Assembly: GCA_049889355.1 (NCBI GenBank)
Contig: JBMHDN010000040.1
Coordinates: forward strand, 28,773-92,772
Reading direction: 5' to 3'
Length of the DNA stretch: 64,000 bases
From: JBMHDN01 sp049889355
GTDB lineage: Bacteria; Pseudomonadota; Alphaproteobacteria; Puniceispirillales; Puniceispirillaceae
Shown here: positions 1 through 8,366 of the stretch, piece after piece
Layout of the letters: each line of letters opens with the position of its first letter
Numbering within the stretch: position 1 is the stretch's first letter
The notes under the pieces: model-generated
What the model was told of the DNA's origin: nothing
Databases searched by the model: none
What the model saw: the letters and a program-made list of their open reading frames with translations, nothing else
Program-made: the position numbers and the translations under genes

Positions 1-447
1 GTCAAACCGCATGGGGCGATCAGCAATATGGCCGCACGTGATGCCAGCATGGCCGCCGCGATTTCGCGCGCGATAAAGGCCGTAGACCCCAGCCTTATTT
101 TCCTTGCCCCGGTTTTTTCTGAAATGGCACGTGAAGGCGAGAAGGCAGGCCTCACTATCGCGCTGGAAATTTTTGCAGATCGCGCCTATCTCGGCAATGG
201 CCTGCTGGTCCCACGCAGCCGGCCTGATGCGATGATCCATGATCCCAAACTGGCCGCCGCCCGCGCTGTGCGGATGTTTGAGGCTGGCGAGGTGGAAACC
301 GTGGATGGCACGACCTTAACATTAGAGGCGCATTCGATTTGTGTGCATGGAGACGGACCAGAAGCGTTAAATCTGGCCAGTGAAACACGCCGTGCCCTCG
401 AAGAGGCTGGCTTTACCCCCACCCCTCTACCAGCCATGCTGGATTAA
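1..447 (+). CDS. pxpA: LamB/YcsF family protein, 5-oxoprolinase subunit A (3' part)
   Basis: The gene is cut by the left edge; the frame is open from base 1 and reads VKPHGAISN, matching the conserved VKPHGALYN stretch of the LamB/YcsF family. About 148 C-terminal residues remain. Further family features are the EIFADRAYLGNG segment and the ICVHGD motif near the C terminus. Known PxpA proteins work with PxpB and PxpC in ATP-dependent opening of 5-oxoproline to glutamate in the cytoplasm. The partner genes would lie left of the window, so the pathway assignment rests on family membership alone. The next gene, hisI, is convergent. Confidence 0.85.
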   Translation, partial: VKPHGAISNMAARDASMAAAISRAIKAVDPSLIFLAPVFSEMAREGEKAGLTIALEIFADRAYLGNGLLVPRSRPDAMIHDPKLAAARAVRMFEAGEVETVDGTTLTLEAHSICVHGDGPEALNLASETRRALEEAGFTPTPLPAMLD

Positions 448-486
448 ACCAGAGCCAAGCTGGCCTACTGATTAACGAGAAAACGC

Positions 487-882
487 TTATTTTTTGTCTG
501 CTATGAGGCTGGGTTTGGCCATATGCTCTGTGTCGGTATGGCCGAGCATATCCAGCTGGCCCATAAAACAGCTGCGCGTGCCATTATGGCAAGCGGCGCC
601 ATGCTGGTCGACCATCAGCAACAGCGTATCGCCATCACAATCCAGCCGGATGTCATGGATTTTCTGAATATGACCAGATGTGTCGCCTTTGGCCCAGAGC
701 GCCTGGCGCGAGCGCGACCAATAAACCGCTCGCCCTTTAACAAGAGTCTCAGCCAGCGATGCTTCATTCATCCAGGCCATCATCAGCACTTCGCCTGTAT
801 CGAATTGCTGGGCAATGGCCGGGACCAACCCATCGGCATTAAACCGGATATGTTTTTTGATATCAGCAGGTAAATGGCTCAT
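487..882 (-). CDS. hisI: Phosphoribosyl-AMP cyclohydrolase
   Basis: This is HisI, which opens the adenine ring of phosphoribosyl-AMP in the third step of histidine synthesis (cytoplasm, zinc and magnesium dependent). The 131-residue protein carries the family signatures VYWSRSR, LWAKGDTSGH, DCDGD and the cysteine-containing ACHNGTRSCF stretch; the metal-binding cysteines and histidines are present. I chose the ATG at 882 (MSHLPADIKK) rather than an upstream in-frame start at 909 because homology begins just after it. No hisE domain is fused and no other his genes are adjacent. Bacterial HisI proteins of this stand-alone form are typically 110-140 residues, which fits. Confidence 0.95.
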   Translation of the reverse strand: MSHLPADIKKHIRFNADGLVPAIAQQFDTGEVLMMAWMNEASLAETLVKGRAVYWSRSRQALWAKGDTSGHIQKIHDIRLDCDGDTLLLMVDQHGAACHNGTRSCFMGQLDMLGHTDTEHMAKPSLIADKK

Positions 883-957
883 GCTCCATCCCTGCCAGAA
901 AGGCGGCAAAAGTGCAAGTGGCCCTATTGTCTCTCAGACCAAGAGGCGTGATGCAAA

Positions 958-1001
958 GGCCCAACAATGGCCCTCAAAAGGCCCTCAAAAGGCCCCCAAA
1001 G
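958..1001. repeat. Tandem repeat, four 11-bp units
   Basis: Four consecutive 11-bp units of the form GGCCCTCAAAA (two identical middle copies, diverged outer copies) fill the gap between hisI and pstB. They contain no gene. This is one of many short tandem duplications in the window. Confidence 0.8.
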
Positions 1002-1028
1002 GCTGAGTCTACAAAAAGCGCGTCGCTT

Positions 1029-1868
1029 TTAACCAAAACGCCCTGAGATATAATCGGTGGTGAGCGCATGTTGCGGGGCGGTGAAAATCTGCTTTGTCTC
1101 ACCGACCTCAACCAGCTTGCCCAGATGGAAATAGGCAGTGCGATCAGAGACGCGCGCGGCCTGCTGCATAGAGTGGGTTACAATCACAATGGTGTAATCG
1201 CGGCGCAGCTGGGCAATCAGCTCTTCGATTTTATCTGTGGCAATCGGATCAAGGGCTGAGCAGGGCTCGTCCATCAGGATAACCTCTGGGCTGACTGCAA
1301 TCGCCCTGGCGATACATAAACGCTGCTGCTGACCACCTGACAGGCCAGTACCTGGCTGGGTGAGGCGATCTTTGACTTCATTCCAGAGCCCGGCGGCGCT
1401 CAGCGCTTCTTCAACAATCGCATCTAATTCAGCCTTAGAGCTGGCGAGCCCATGAATACGCGGGCCATAAGCAACATTATCATAGATAGATTTTGGGAAA
1501 GGGTTTGGCTTTTGAAACACCATCCCGACACGCGCACGCAGCGGCACCACATCAATAGACGGATCATAAATATCCTGATTATCCAGCGTGATCAGCCCAG
1601 AGATACGGCAAATATCAATCGTATCATTCATCCGGTTCAAGCACCGCAGAAAGGTCGATTTACCGCAGCCTGACGGGCCGATAAAGCTGATCACCTGTTT
1701 TTCGGCAATATCCAATGTCACATCAATCAGCGCATGTTTATCGCCATAATGCACATTCACATCACGTGCACAAATGCGCGGATTATCGACAAAAAGTTCG
1801 CCCACTGTTTCAGCTGGCAATGCACGGTCTGCCATGTTGGTCGACTTATTGCTGTTCTGATCTGACAT
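1029..1868 (-). CDS. pstB: Phosphate ABC transporter ATP-binding protein
   Basis: PstB is the ATPase of the high-affinity phosphate importer PstSCAB at the inner membrane. The 279-residue protein shows Walker A GPSGCGKST, the Q-loop region VGMVFQKPNPFP, signature LSGGQQQRLCIARAIA, Walker B VILMDEPCSALDP and the switch histidine in VTHSMQQA. The N-terminal 30 residues are variable. It is the last gene of pstS-pstC-pstA-pstB on this strand, 58 bp after pstA. phoU and phoB, which often follow pstB in Proteobacteria, are not here; hisI follows instead. Confidence 0.97.
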   Translation of the reverse strand: MSDQNSNKSTNMADRALPAETVGELFVDNPRICARDVNVHYGDKHALIDVTLDIAEKQVISFIGPSGCGKSTFLRCLNRMNDTIDICRISGLITLDNQDIYDPSIDVVPLRARVGMVFQKPNPFPKSIYDNVAYGPRIHGLASSKAELDAIVEEALSAAGLWNEVKDRLTQPGTGLSGGQQQRLCIARAIAVSPEVILMDEPCSALDPIATDKIEELIAQLRRDYTIVIVTHSMQQAARVSDRTAYFHLGKLVEVGETKQIFTAPQHALTTDYISGRFG

Positions 1869-1926
1869 GGTGGCGTTCCTTTATGGTTTCTCTCTGCCAA
1901 ACATTAAAATTCGGTTAAAAGCGCTT

Positions 1927-3231
1927 TTACCAGCGCCGCTCCAGCTTTTTGCGCAGCCAGATAGCCGCTGCATTCATCGTGATCAAAAAGCCAAGCAGGA
2001 TGATAATCGCCGCACTGGTTTTAGCGGTAAACATACGTTCTGCAAAATCAGCCCACATGAAAATCTGGACTGGCAGGACCGTGCCCGGGTCGGTGACAGA
2101 GCCTGGCACATCCACAATAAAGGCGACCATGCCGATCATCAGCAAAGGGGCTGTCTCGCCCAAGGCCTGGGCCATGCCGATAATCGTACCGGTTAGCATG
2201 CCTGGCATGGCCAGCGGCACCACATGGTGATTAATGGTCTGCATTTTAGACGCGCCAACCCCAAGGGCCGCATCGCGGATTGACGGCGGGACAGCGCGGA
2301 TAGCCGCACGAGATGAGATAATCACAGTTGGCAGGGTCATCAGCGCCAGCACAATTCCGCCAACCAGCGGGATAGATCGCGGCATGCCAAAGACGCCGAT
2401 AAAAATCGCCAGACCTAAAATGCCAAACACAACGGACGGCACCGCGGCCAGATTATTGATATTGATCTCAATAATCTCAGTGATCCGGTTTTTCGGGGCG
2501 ATTTCCTCAAGATAAACCGCTGTTGCCACCCCCAACGGGAAGGCCAGCACCAGACAGATAGACAAGGTCAGGATAGAGCCGACCAACGCCCCTTTAATGC
2601 CAGCCATTTCAGCATTGCGTGAGGCAGAGCCAAAAAACAGATAGTCAGAAAGCCGATAGCTCACCAGCCCTTTTTCACCAAGCGCATCGACCATGGAGAT
2701 GACATCATCTTTCACCCGCCGGTCTTTTTCTGGCACATCACGCGGGATATAGCCTCTCAGGAAGCTGTCAATATCATCATCTACGGCAAATAAAATGGTC
2801 TGGCTGGTATTCAGCAAATCCGGATTGGCTTGTACAAAGGCACGCAGCCGCACATCAGAGCCGTTTGAGAGAATCTTGCGGGCTGCTTTTTTCTGTTTGC
2901 GCCCAGACACTTCCAGCGTGCGATACATCGCTTCATTGATCAGCTTGCCGGCATCCCCGTCAAACAGCGATTGATCTGAAAGATCACCTACCGGATCTAG
3001 ACGTGCAGCATCTAATTCGACCTCAATCGCTACATAATGCTGGAAAAAGCCAGGGATACCATTGGCAAAGATAGAGGCAAACAGCGTGATCAAAAAGGAC
3101 AGCGCAATGCCAATCGCAATCCGGCCGTAGGCCTTGAAACGTCTCTCTGCGCGGCGTCTTTGCTTCAGAGAGGCTTCGACACGCCGTGCTGATTCTTCAG
3201 GCTTGAGAAGGGCGGATGAAGGTTTAGTCAT
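1927..3231 (-). CDS. pstA: Phosphate ABC transporter permease PstA
   Basis: PstA is one of the two membrane subunits of the phosphate importer. The C-terminal half contains the binding-protein-dependent permease domain with the EAA-type loop (ALGVGASKMQTINHHVVP). A long N-terminal extension, with one membrane segment (about residues 30-50) and a periplasmic domain of roughly 150 residues, matches the alphaproteobacterial long form (DUF3333 type). I chose the ATG at 3231 (MTKPSS), preceded by GAGAG five bases upstream; this start overlaps the end of pstC by 8 bp, implying translational coupling. An upstream start at 3267 would overlap more without a better ribosome site. Confidence 0.95.
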   Translation of the reverse strand: MTKPSSALLKPEESARRVEASLKQRRRAERRFKAYGRIAIGIALSFLITLFASIFANGIPGFFQHYVAIEVELDAARLDPVGDLSDQSLFDGDAGKLINEAMYRTLEVSGRKQKKAARKILSNGSDVRLRAFVQANPDLLNTSQTILFAVDDDIDSFLRGYIPRDVPEKDRRVKDDVISMVDALGEKGLVSYRLSDYLFFGSASRNAEMAGIKGALVGSILTLSICLVLAFPLGVATAVYLEEIAPKNRITEIIEININNLAAVPSVVFGILGLAIFIGVFGMPRSIPLVGGIVLALMTLPTVIISSRAAIRAVPPSIRDAALGVGASKMQTINHHVVPLAMPGMLTGTIIGMAQALGETAPLLMIGMVAFIVDVPGSVTDPGTVLPVQIFMWADFAERMFTAKTSAAIIILLGFLITMNAAAIWLRKKLERRW

Positions 3232-4684
3232 ATTGCTCTCGGTATTTTTTGACAATCTGCAAGGCAATGAAATTCAGCCCCAGCGTGATCACAATTAAGG
3301 TCAGGGCCAGCGCAAAGGCAGATAAGGTCTTAGCCGATTCAAATTCTTGGTCGCCGACCAGAATCGTCACAATCTGAGAGGTTACGGTTGTCACCGCATC
3401 CAGCGGATTGGCCGAGAGATTGGCCGCTAGCCCAGCTGCCATCACCACAATCATTGTCTCACCCACTGCGCGCGATACCGCGAGCAAGATAGAGGCCACC
3501 ACCCCTGGCAAGGCAGCAGGTAGAATCACCTGGCGCACTGTCTCTGATTTGGTAGAGCCAAGGCCAAAGGCTGCATCACGCAGAGCTTGCGGGACAGCAT
3601 TAATCACATCATCAGACAGTGATGAGACAAAAGGAATAATCATAATGCCCATCACCAGACCAGCAGCAAGGGCTGATTCAGACGCTACATCTAGCCCCAG
3701 CGACATGCCGGTTGAGCGCACGAAAGGCGCGACGGTGAGCGCCGCGAAAAAACCATAAACCACAGTAGGCACACCGGCCAGAATTTCCATCAGCGGTTTG
3801 ACGATAGAGCGGGTACGCTTTGAGGCATATTCAGAAAGATAAATCGCGCTGGCCAGCCCAACAGGTACCGACACACTCAGCGCGATAGCAGAGATCAGAA
3901 AAGTCCCTGCAAAAAGCGGAATAGAGCCATATTCTGGCGTGGCCCCCGCAGAGCCTGCACGCTCTGCCCCTTCAAATTGCGGGTTCCAGGTCACGCCGAA
4001 TAAAAATTCAGAGACCGGGACCAGCGCAAAAAAGCGGAAGCTCTCAAAAATCACTGAAAAGACAATGCCAATGGTGGTGAGAATCGCGATAGCAGAGCTC
4101 GCGGCCAATAACATCATCACAATCCGCTCAACCGCATTGCGCGAGCGGAAGGCCGGGCTCAGCTGGCGATAGGCAAAAACCCCGCCAAATAAAGAGACTG
4201 CTAATGTTGAAAGATTGACAAGGAAATCAGAGGTCGCCTGCCAGCCATTCCAGGCATCACCTGCCAGCACCACCCATTGTGGCGGCTCACCAAAAGTGAT
4301 TCCCTCTCGGTAATTGGCAATTTGGGCGAGCGCGATCACCTCGTTAAATTCTGGATCAGCAACCATATCAGCCGGATAGAAATCAAAAATCAGCGACCGA
4401 AATAAGACATCATCAAGATTGACCATCAGCACCATGAGGAACAAGGCAGGCAGTGTGCTGAGGATAGCGGCATAGAGCCCGTAATAATGCGGCAGGGAAT
4501 GCAGGCCTGGCTTGCTGCCAGCTTTCTGGCTCATCATGCTCTGGCCGCTCATGCTCTGGCCACTCATGCTCTGGCCACTCATGTTCTGGCTGAGCGCGTG
4601 CTGGCTGAGCACTTGGCGGCGGCCGAAATAGAAAAAGGCAGCCCCGATCATCAAGACCAGCAATGCAAGTTGAAAAACTGTCAT
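3224..4684 (-). CDS. pstC: Phosphate ABC transporter permease PstC
   Basis: PstC is the second permease subunit of the phosphate importer. At 486 residues it is longer than the E. coli protein (about 320). An N-terminal membrane segment (residues 3-20) is followed by an odd low-complexity stretch (SGQSM repeated three times with neighbours, residues 31-50), another membrane segment, a periplasmic region, and the C-terminal permease domain (EAA loop AAFGLGSTKSETVRQVILP). The long form with extra N-terminal helices is known in Alphaproteobacteria; the pentapeptide repeat is not a family feature that I know of. It follows pstS by about 200 bp and overlaps pstA by 8 bp. Confidence 0.95.
   Translation of the reverse strand: MTVFQLALLVLMIGAAFFYFGRRQVLSQHALSQNMSGQSMSGQSMSGQSMMSQKAGSKPGLHSLPHYYGLYAAILSTLPALFLMVLMVNLDDVLFRSLIFDFYPADMVADPEFNEVIALAQIANYREGITFGEPPQWVVLAGDAWNGWQATSDFLVNLSTLAVSLFGGVFAYRQLSPAFRSRNAVERIVMMLLAASSAIAILTTIGIVFSVIFESFRFFALVPVSEFLFGVTWNPQFEGAERAGSAGATPEYGSIPLFAGTFLISAIALSVSVPVGLASAIYLSEYASKRTRSIVKPLMEILAGVPTVVYGFFAALTVAPFVRSTGMSLGLDVASESALAAGLVMGIMIIPFVSSLSDDVINAVPQALRDAAFGLGSTKSETVRQVILPAALPGVVASILLAVSRAVGETMIVVMAAGLAANLSANPLDAVTTVTSQIVTILVGDQEFESAKTLSAFALALTLIVITLGLNFIALQIVKKYREQYD
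4535..4594. repeat. In-frame 15-bp tandem repeat inside pstC
   Basis: Near-identical 15-bp units (plus strand GCTCATGCTCTGGCC and variants) repeat about four times, encoding SGQSM-like pentapeptides at residues 31-50 of PstC. The unit is a multiple of three, so copy changes would keep the frame. The encoded stretch lies on one side of the first membrane helix. Confidence 0.85.
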
Positions 4685-4828
4685 TCAACGCCCCCGTCTA
4701 TATCTTTGAAACAAGATACCCCTAGCCACATAGCAGATTTTGTTGCGCTTGTATCGAATAGTTAAAAATAAATGAATAAAAAATCATGAGATAAAGAGAA
4801 AAAACATAAAGGCTTTGAAACGCAAAAG

Positions 4829-4857
4829 AGAGGAGCTGACAGGCTATCAGCTCCTCT
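4829..4857 (-). terminator. Hairpin after pstS (attenuating terminator)
   Basis: The minus strand reads an 11-bp stem AGAGGAGCTGA / TCAGCTCCTCT with a 7-nt loop, followed by a short T-rich stretch (CTTTTGC). It lies between pstS and pstC. A weak terminator here would let pstS be made in excess over the membrane subunits, as known for many binding-protein operons; that role is inferred. Confidence 0.7.
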
Positions 4858-4880
4858 GTTTGGTGACGTTTAAGGTCAGC

Positions 4881-5915
4881 TTATTTCAGCATATCCGCGG
4901 TCAGTACCGGCAGCTCCTTCATCGCCGCAACAAAGATGTCGCGCTCATCATCAGGAAGCGGGATCATGCCTGCATCTGACAGCACACCGTCTTCATCCCA
5001 GTGCTTTGTCCATTCAGCCATATATTCTTTCAGGCCGGGCACCACACCAATATGTTGATGCTTGATGTAGAAATAGAGCGCACGTGAGGCTTTATATGAC
5101 CCATCGGCAATCGCCTCAAAAGTTGGCTCTGCCCCAGAAAGTTCTGCACCCTGCAAAGTGTCTGAGTTCTGGTCCAGATAAGAGAAGCCAAAAATGCCAT
5201 AGGCTGACGGGTCTTCCTGCAGCTTCTGGACAATCAAATTATCTTGTTCGCCAGCTTCTACATAGGCCCCATCTGTGCGCATTGCACGGCAGGTCTTGGC
5301 TTTCATGCCAGCAGCTTTCAGCGCGGCCTTTGCGGCTTTATCTTTCTTACAATAGGCTTTTTCATTCACGATTTCTGAGAAAGAAGCACGTGTGCCTGAG
5401 GTTGTTGGCGGGCCATAGACACGAATTTCCAACGCCGGCAGGGCTGGGTTCACATCTGACCACATTTTATAGGGGTTATCGACCAGCTCGCCATTGGCAT
5501 TTGGCACTTTTGCAGTCAGCGCCTTACCAAGGTCTGACAAGGATATCTGCAGTAATGTGCCTTCTTTTGAATTTGCCACCACAATGCCGTCATAGCCGAC
5601 CTTCACTTCAGTCAGCTTGACACCATTAGCTTCACAATATTCCAGCTCGCCGATTTTCATGCGCGAAGAGGCATTGCCAATATCGATGAATTCGGAGCCG
5701 ACACCATCACATACACCTTTTTTACCAACCGATGAGCCACCTGATTCGACAACAGGCGTTTTCAAAGAAGGGTTCTTGCCGAGCTCTTCGGCAACAATGG
5801 TGGCAAAGGGCAGCACAGTTGAAGAACCAGCAATGCTGATATAATCGCGGGCCTGTGCGGCACCTGCCATTAAACTCACAGCGATAGCTGGGGCGATGAG
5901 TGTTGAAATACGCAT
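4881..5915 (-). CDS. pstS: Periplasmic phosphate-binding protein PstS
   Basis: PstS captures phosphate in the periplasm and delivers it to PstCAB. The 344-residue protein has a clear Sec signal peptide (cleavage predicted after AGAAQA, about residue 22), then the phosphate-loop motif AGSSTVLPF and the second loop ESGGSSVGKKG. The RVYGPPTTSGTRASF segment is typical of the alphaproteobacterial PstS group. It is first in the pst operon, about 80 bp downstream of a Pho box, and is followed by a hairpin that probably reduces transcription into pstC. Confidence 0.96.
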   Translation of the reverse strand: MRISTLIAPAIAVSLMAGAAQARDYISIAGSSTVLPFATIVAEELGKNPSLKTPVVESGGSSVGKKGVCDGVGSEFIDIGNASSRMKIGELEYCEANGVKLTEVKVGYDGIVVANSKEGTLLQISLSDLGKALTAKVPNANGELVDNPYKMWSDVNPALPALEIRVYGPPTTSGTRASFSEIVNEKAYCKKDKAAKAALKAAGMKAKTCRAMRTDGAYVEAGEQDNLIVQKLQEDPSAYGIFGFSYLDQNSDTLQGAELSGAEPTFEAIADGSYKASRALYFYIKHQHIGVVPGLKEYMAEWTKHWDEDGVLSDAGMIPLPDDERDIFVAAMKELPVLTADMLK

Positions 5916-5997
5916 CTTATATCTCCGTATGGATTGACCAAAATCACTGTCGAGCGACTGTGATGATGCCTATATCGACTTCCTTTTTTACAGTTTT

Positions 5998-6015
5998 GTG
6001 ACAAATTAATGTCAA
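5998..6015 (-). promoter_or_regulatory. Pho box upstream of pstS
   Basis: The minus strand reads TTGACAT-TAAT-TTGTCAC, two 7-bp direct repeats separated by four A/T bases, which is the PhoB-binding arrangement (consensus CTGTCAT-N4-CTGTCAT). It ends 82 bp upstream of the pstS ATG. PhoB activation of pst genes under phosphate starvation is well established; no phoB gene is in the window. Confidence 0.8.
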
Positions 6016-6089
6016 AAGAGCTAAAATCCATTTATGCGGATATAAAGCCAATTATTACAATGCGTTAGATCATATTTAAAAGTGAGAAA

Positions 6090-6262
6090 AAGAGGCTGAT
6101 AGAAACAGGCAGGCGTCTTTATCGCCAGTGCATAGTCCAACCAACCCGCACCAGAGCGATTCGCCAGCCCGGTAAGCTGCCAGCCTGATACGCCAACAGA
6201 TGGCCAGCTGCTATCCATGCACAGCCAATACCATCTGGTAAAAAGGCCTCTTGTTTTTTTTA
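6090..6262 (+). ncRNA. Candidate structured small RNA in pstS-fni gap
   Basis: The gap has no convincing gene. On the plus strand AAGAGGC (6090-6096) can pair with GCCTCTT (6246-6252), followed by G and eight T. Inside, GTGCAT (6128-6133) pairs with ATGCAC (6217-6222), and AGCTGCCA (6175-6182) pairs with TGGCCAGCT with one bulge. A closing helix with a U tract and a length near 175 nt resembles 6S-like or other structured RNAs, but I recognise no family consensus. The closing repeat is nearly symmetrical, so the minus strand could also be the transcribed one. Promoter not identified. Confidence 0.3.
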
Positions 6263-6270
6263 GGGAAATC

Positions 6271-6313
6271 AAAAAAAGTGGAGGTCTCGGAAAGTAGGAA
6301 AACCGAGACCTCC
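6271..6313 (-). terminator. Rho-independent terminator of the crt-blh-fni operon
   Basis: On the minus strand an 11-bp perfect stem GGAGGTCTCGG / CCGAGACCTCC with a 12-nt loop is followed two bases later by seven T. It lies 75 bp past the end of fni, the last gene of the carotenoid operon. Confidence 0.8.
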
Positions 6314-6389
6314 GTCGGGGGAATGACTTTTTCAAGTCATACTTTATACAGCGACCTTTTCCGATTGGATTAGGTCGCTGTGTTTTTTT
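6280..6389 (+). ncRNA. Candidate plus-strand small RNA ending in a terminator
   Basis: Three successive stems occur on the plus strand: 6280-6290 with 6303-6313 (11 bp), ATGACTT/AAGTCAT at 6323-6340 (7 bp, 4-nt loop), and ACAGCGACCT/AGGTCGCTGT at 6348-6381 (10 bp). The last is followed by G and seven T, a good intrinsic terminator for rightward transcription. No plus-strand gene lies upstream, so a short non-coding transcript is the simplest explanation; alternatively the terminator ends a longer transcript beginning further left. No promoter is evident. Confidence 0.35.
6348..6389 (+). terminator. Rightward intrinsic terminator overlapping fni stop
   Basis: A 10-bp stem ACAGCGACCT / AGGTCGCTGT with a 14-nt loop is followed by GTTTTTTT on the plus strand. 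It faces into the 3' end of fni and would stop transcription antisense to the carotenoid operon. Confidence 0.7.
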
Positions 6390-7512
6390 ATATATCTTCT
6401 GAAACTTCTTTGTTTCTGATCTGGAAAAATTGCGCCAGATCACCAGATTGACTCAAGAAAAGCGCCAGTTTCAGCTGTTTTTCAATCTCATCCAGCTGCG
6501 CCATAAAAGCGGCTGGCCGAAGTGTCTTATGTGACGCATGAGGCACTGAGGGGCCTTTTTCAGGCCCAATAAGGGCTTTCAGGAGCGGGCCTGCCATACC
6601 CGCCAAATCTGCCCCCAGATAGAGTGCGCGTGCGATGTCGAGCCCATGGCGCACCCCGCCTGACCCAATCAGGCAAGCCGCTGGCAAGGCACGACGCAGC
6701 TGGCGCACCGCCTCAGGCGTTGGAATGCCTATATCCAGAAATGGACTGAGCCAGTCTGCCTCATCTCCTTCATGGCGGGCTGCTTCGATACGAGTCCAAT
6801 TTGTCCCGCCAAGCCCAGCCACGTCAAAATGCGTGACGCCCTCATCCCAGAGCTGTCTTGCCACTTCGGCGCTCAAGCCCGCACCTACTTCCTTGATTAA
6901 AATAGGGCAGGGGAGCTTGATCACCGCCTCGGCGATTGCCTCTCTCACCCCGCGCCAATCTGTCTCGCCTTCTGGCTGAGCAGCTTCTTGCAACGGGTTC
7001 AAATGGATGGCGAGCGCGTCTGCTTCCAGGCAATCTACCGCTGCTTTGGCCATATCCAGCCCGCCTGGCTGTGCCAGTTGGACCCCGCCCAGATTACCAA
7101 TTAACACCCCTTTTGGGTTGAGCCGGCGTAAATATGACTGATCGCGTCCTGCCCCATTATTGGCCGCCAGGCTGGCCCGCTGTGAGCCGATGCCAAGGGC
7201 AATTTGCGCCTCTGCAGCCAATTCGGCGAGGCTGGCATTAATCGCATCTGCAAAATCAGTACCGCCTGTCATGCCAGTGATCATCAGCGGCATGGAGAGT
7301 GGCTTACCTAAAAAATCTGTCTGTACCGAGATATCCGCCAGATTACATTCTGGCAGGGCATGATAAGGCAAGGTGATATCATCAAACCCATTGGGCTTGT
7401 CGCTCAGTGCCAGCGGGTCGAGCGCCAGGGCAATATGCTTATCTTTGCGCAGAGCTGCCTGCGCATCAGCTTGCTGCTTTGATCTTGTCGCTAAATGCGG
7501 GTTACCTTGCAT
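6388..7512 (-). CDS. fni: Isopentenyl-diphosphate delta-isomerase, type 2 (FMN)
   Basis: This enzyme interconverts isopentenyl and dimethylallyl diphosphate, supplying the primer for carotenoid synthesis. The 374-residue protein is the FMN/NADPH-dependent type 2 form. It shows RKDKHIALAL near the N terminus, the FMN-contacting GMTGG and IGSQRAS stretches, a NLGGVQL motif, and the glycine-rich IGSGGVRHGLDIARAL region near the C terminus. It is the last gene of the crtE-I-B-Y-blh operon, 11 bp after blh, followed by a terminator. Linkage of an isomerase to proteorhodopsin/retinal clusters is common in marine bacteria. Confidence 0.95.
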   Translation of the reverse strand: MQGNPHLATRSKQQADAQAALRKDKHIALALDPLALSDKPNGFDDITLPYHALPECNLADISVQTDFLGKPLSMPLMITGMTGGTDFADAINASLAELAAEAQIALGIGSQRASLAANNGAGRDQSYLRRLNPKGVLIGNLGGVQLAQPGGLDMAKAAVDCLEADALAIHLNPLQEAAQPEGETDWRGVREAIAEAVIKLPCPILIKEVGAGLSAEVARQLWDEGVTHFDVAGLGGTNWTRIEAARHEGDEADWLSPFLDIGIPTPEAVRQLRRALPAACLIGSGGVRHGLDIARALYLGADLAGMAGPLLKALIGPEKGPSVPHASHKTLRPAAFMAQLDEIEKQLKLALFLSQSGDLAQFFQIRNKEVSEDI

Positions 7513-7523
7513 GGCTCATGCCC

Positions 7524-8366
7524 TTATTTTGCCTGTGACTTAAACGCATCAGGTCGCCAGATACTATCGATTAAAATCATATGCGGGACAGTCAGTGCCG
7601 CCAGCCCGATGAAAATCACCTGCAACATGGCTGGTTCTGCACCAATTTGTGGCGTGAGCCAGAAATAGCCAGCAACTGCCCCAAACCAGCTGGCCAGTGT
7701 GAGTGCAGATGCCCCAAGTAATATCGGCCCGGTATCCATCTTAGCCCGCAAGGATCGCCAGATGGCCTGCATATGGTTGCGGCTATGAACCAGACAGAAA
7801 TATAGGGCAAAGCCAACCAGCGGCGGCAATATTATCAGGGCACAGGTGAGCGCTAAAAATTCCAGAAAATCAGGCCGCAGCGCTGGGGTTAAAATCGCAT
7901 GACCTGCCATATTGCCAATCGCCATGATCCAGAACAAACCTGCCAGCTTCATATAAGGCCAAAAGACGCTCGTATCAGTGATGCCAAGCTGGGCAAAAAT
8001 CCACTGTACTTCGCTGGCATGAATAAGCGGCAGCAATATCACCACCAGCCCGCCACGGCTGATGATATGGGCCACCCGCATCGGCTGAGCCTGCAGGCTG
8101 GCTGCATCACCCAGACCAAAATGGACCAGCGATATCAGCAAAAACCCCAATAGAGACCAAGACGGGAACATCAGCCAGAGCCAGATAATCAGCGCACTCA
8201 AAGCCAGATAGCTGATAATAAAGACCAGCATCGGCCCCAGCTTGTTCCAGCCAAGGCGGATAGCCACCGCCGCATCAAATGCGCCATGTGGCAGCCCGAC
8301 CAACAACACCGCCAGCAAGGCCAGCCTGTCTGCTATCCCCAGACCTGTTAAAAGCGGCTCTGTCAT
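7524..8366 (-). CDS. blh: Beta-carotene 15,15'-dioxygenase, Brp/Blh family
   Basis: Blh cleaves beta-carotene symmetrically into two retinal molecules, the chromophore of proteorhodopsin. The 280-residue polytopic membrane protein has the expected conserved histidines in GLPHGAFDA (about residue 27), VHFGLGDA, HSRNHMQ and VPHMILID; these are the presumed iron ligands. It overlaps crtY by 4 bp (ATGA arrangement), implying translational coupling. Placement after crtY and before fni fits the last dedicated step from lycopene to retinal. Confidence 0.95.
   Translation of the reverse strand: MTEPLLTGLGIADRLALLAVLLVGLPHGAFDAAVAIRLGWNKLGPMLVFIISYLALSALIIWLWLMFPSWSLLGFLLISLVHFGLGDAASLQAQPMRVAHIISRGGLVVILLPLIHASEVQWIFAQLGITDTSVFWPYMKLAGLFWIMAIGNMAGHAILTPALRPDFLEFLALTCALIILPPLVGFALYFCLVHSRNHMQAIWRSLRAKMDTGPILLGASALTLASWFGAVAGYFWLTPQIGAEPAMLQVIFIGLAALTVPHMILIDSIWRPDAFKSQAK

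Noticed and set aside
6021..6443. Minus-strand open frame of 140 codons across the pstS-fni gap
   Set aside because: It overlaps the end of fni, runs through two terminator hairpins, has no recognisable domain and looks like translated non-coding sequence.
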